Part shown: positions 33,335 to 34,492 of the stretch, piece after piece
How positions within the stretch are numbered: position 1 is the stretch's first letter
Layout: every line of letters begins with the position of its first letter
Source: an uncultured Lentisphaeria bacterium
Lineage (GTDB): Bacteria; Verrucomicrobiota; Lentisphaeria; Victivallales; Victivallaceae
DNA: 34,492 nt
NCBI GenBank assembly: GCA_949298075.1
Contig: CASFVA010000018.1
Location: 1-34,492 of the forward strand
Direction: 5' to 3'
The notes under the pieces: model-generated
Told to the model about the DNA's origin: nothing
Seen by the model: the letters and a program-made list of their open reading frames with translations, nothing else
Databases searched by the model: none
Translations under genes and position numbers: made by a program

Positions 33335-34228
33335 TTATTCGGTGCGCATCAGAAACAGCACCGTCACCCGCCCCGAGGGTGGTGCCGGCACCCGGTCCAG
33401 CACCGCAAAAAGCCGGCGGATAGACTCATCCATGGCGGCAACGCCGCTGGGACGGACAATCCGGGAGCCGGAAACCCGGCCGTCGGCCTCGACATCAATT
33501 TCTATCAGCGTTTCCGGGAGCTCTCCGCCGAGCAGTGACTTGGGCGGCTGGTTCCAGCGGCTCTTGATATAGCGTCCGGCTCCGGCCAGGTAGCGCTCCA
33601 TGGCCGGGGTCCGCCCGCCCTGGGGAGTACGGTTGTCCTGGGGACCGCGAGCCTGCCCGGTGTTGCGCTGCCCGATACGGACGTTGGGATTGAAGTTGTT
33701 GACCCCGCCGCTGTAAACCTGACGCTGCGCCTCCTCGACAGTGGAAGGCCGGCGCGGCGCAGTTCTCCGGGGCGCGGTTTTCCGCGGCGCCGGTTTCTGC
33801 GAAGCGGTTTTGCGAGGAGTGGTTTTCCGTGGTGCGGTTTTCCGCGGCACGGTTTTGCGGGGCGCGGGTTTACGGGGAGCGGGTTGAACCGGCGGCTTCT
33901 CCACCGGCCGGGGTTCCGGGCGGGAAACCGGCGGCTCCGGGCGGGAAACCGGCGGCTCCGGACGGGAAACCGGCGGCTCCGGACGGGGCCGGGTCCGTTC
34001 CGGCTCCCCCACTTCCGGCGCATGCGACGGCGCGTCACCGCCGAGCTTCACGGTGAAGGCCACCTCCCGCGGCGGCGAAATCCAGCGAAACAGCGACGCC
34101 AGCAGCAGCGGACCGAAAACAAAGACACAGTGCAGAATCAGCACATTGCAGAAAATAACGCCCCGCCGGCCCCGGCCGGACGCCGGCGGAGTCCGCGGCT
34201 GAAAGCTGTGAATGGGAGGCGAATACAT
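33335..34228 (-). CDS. TolA/TonB-like energy-transducing protein
   Basis: A 297-residue protein. One membrane segment (residues about 23-47, GVIFCNVLILHCVFVFGPLLLA) is followed by a long Pro-rich and Arg/Lys-rich linker (about 65-165), containing PEPPVSR three times and then PRKTx repeats. The last 100 residues form a TonB-type C-terminal fold: YLAGAGRYIKSRWNQPP, LIEIDVEADGRVSGSRIVRPSG and SIRRLFAVLDRVPAPP. This layout fits TolA or TonB, which couple the proton motive force from ExbB/TolQ and ExbD/TolR to the outer membrane; the ExbD/TolR gene lies 19 bases upstream. With tolB elsewhere in the window, TolA is the likelier role. Confidence 0.85.
   Translation of the reverse strand: MYSPPIHSFQPRTPPASGRGRRGVIFCNVLILHCVFVFGPLLLASLFRWISPPREVAFTVKLGGDAPSHAPEVGEPERTRPRPEPPVSRPEPPVSRPEPPVSRPEPRPVEKPPVQPAPRKPAPRKTVPRKTAPRKTTPRKTASQKPAPRKTAPRRTAPRRPSTVEEAQRQVYSGGVNNFNPNVRIGQRNTGQARGPQDNRTPQGGRTPAMERYLAGAGRYIKSRWNQPPKSLLGGELPETLIEIDVEADGRVSGSRIVRPSGVAAMDESIRRLFAVLDRVPAPPSGRVTVLFLMRTE
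33921..33983. repeat. Three 21-base tandem repeats in the TolA/TonB-like gene
   Basis: CGGGAAACCGGCGGCTCCGG plus G or A recurs at 33921, 33942 and 33963, differing at one position. It encodes PEPPVSR three times. Whole-unit changes would keep the frame and alter the linker length. Confidence 0.85.
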
Positions 34229-34247
34229 CTTCAGTTCTGCTTGCCCT

Positions 34248-34492
34248 TCACTTGTGTTCCGCCTGCGTCACCAGCGTGACATCCTCGAAACCGCTCCGGC
34301 GCAATTCCGCCATCAGACCGATCACCTCCTCATACTGCCGGCTTCCGTCGGCCCGCAGCAGCAGCGTCAGTTTGGGATTGGCGGCCCGCATGGCGCGCAG
34401 CCGGTCCGCCAGCGCTTCCCGGCCGACCGGCTCCCGGTCAAGCATGATGGTGCCGGTTTTGGTAATGGTCACGGCGGCGAAGTTGTCTTCCG
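34248..34492 (-). CDS. ExbD/TolR family protein (N-terminus beyond window)
   Basis: The C-terminal 80 or so residues of a biopolymer-transport protein, cut by the right edge; a GTG at 34472 is an internal Val codon, not the start, since EDNFAAVTITKTG reads through it. The periplasmic domain shows ITKTGTIMLDREPV, LTLLLRADGSRQYEEVIGLMAELRRSGFEDVTLVT, the typical ExbD/TolR ending. The membrane helix with its proton-handling Asp lies outside the window. It is followed by the TolA/TonB-like gene after 19 bases. Confidence 0.9.
   Translation of the reverse strand, partial: EDNFAAVTITKTGTIMLDREPVGREALADRLRAMRAANPKLTLLLRADGSRQYEEVIGLMAELRRSGFEDVTLVTQAEHK

Overview
The window is GC-rich and densely coded, with many 4-base ATGA stop/start overlaps. 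It looks like a chromosomal piece of a Gram-negative bacterium of the PVC group, most probably a Lentisphaerota/Victivallales-type anaerobe. The grounds are a Minf_1886-type protein (a family centred on Planctomycetes and Verrucomicrobia), outer-membrane systems (Mla/MCE, Tol, an AIDA-type adhesin), an oxygen-sensitive glycyl-radical-enzyme locus under an AraC-type regulator, and a heparinase-like lyase. The lineage is an inference; no rRNA or tRNA gene was found.

Bases 1-12,300 are the accessory part. Reading leftward from an AraC-type regulator (8881) come: a strong terminator; an AT-rich control region with 12-base direct repeats; a rare fusion of a sugar isomerase/epimerase barrel to a Gfo/Idh/MocA dehydrogenase; a glycyl-radical activating enzyme; a PFL-like glycyl radical enzyme; a cupin protein; and a large strand-loop-strand repeat adhesin running off the left edge. 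Two independent single-base lesions break the radical pair: a 1-base deletion in the activase and an in-frame TGA in the radical enzyme, while all neighbours stay open. Divergent from the regulator are a NagB-like protein and an amidohydrolase, followed by a metallophosphoesterase with its own promoter. I read this as a catabolic island for an unidentified sugar or amino sugar whose radical step has recently been lost, unless the lesions are sequence errors or recoding. A 41-codon remnant of an L-serine ammonia-lyase lies at about 11.7-11.83 kb.

Bases 11,862-19,711: a lipoprotein and a secreted heparinase-like lyase; then nifS-like cysteine desulfurase plus a YbeD/DUF493 gene, divergent from a second, degenerate cysteine desulfurase paralogue; then tolB-folC.

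Bases 19,821-28,676 form one long leftward run: ffh, a membrane protein, MlaE-, MlaF- and MlaD-like lipid transport genes, a Minf_1886 protein, an M16 peptidase and aroC. A dyad sits in the spacer of the putative ffh promoter.

Bases 28,811-34,492: rightward ilvN-aroB-dprA with a leader that can form two mutually exclusive hairpins, one terminator-like; then leftward ExbD/TolR (cut by the right edge), a TolA/TonB-like protein with tandem repeats, and a membrane glycosyltransferase whose end overlaps dprA tail to tail.
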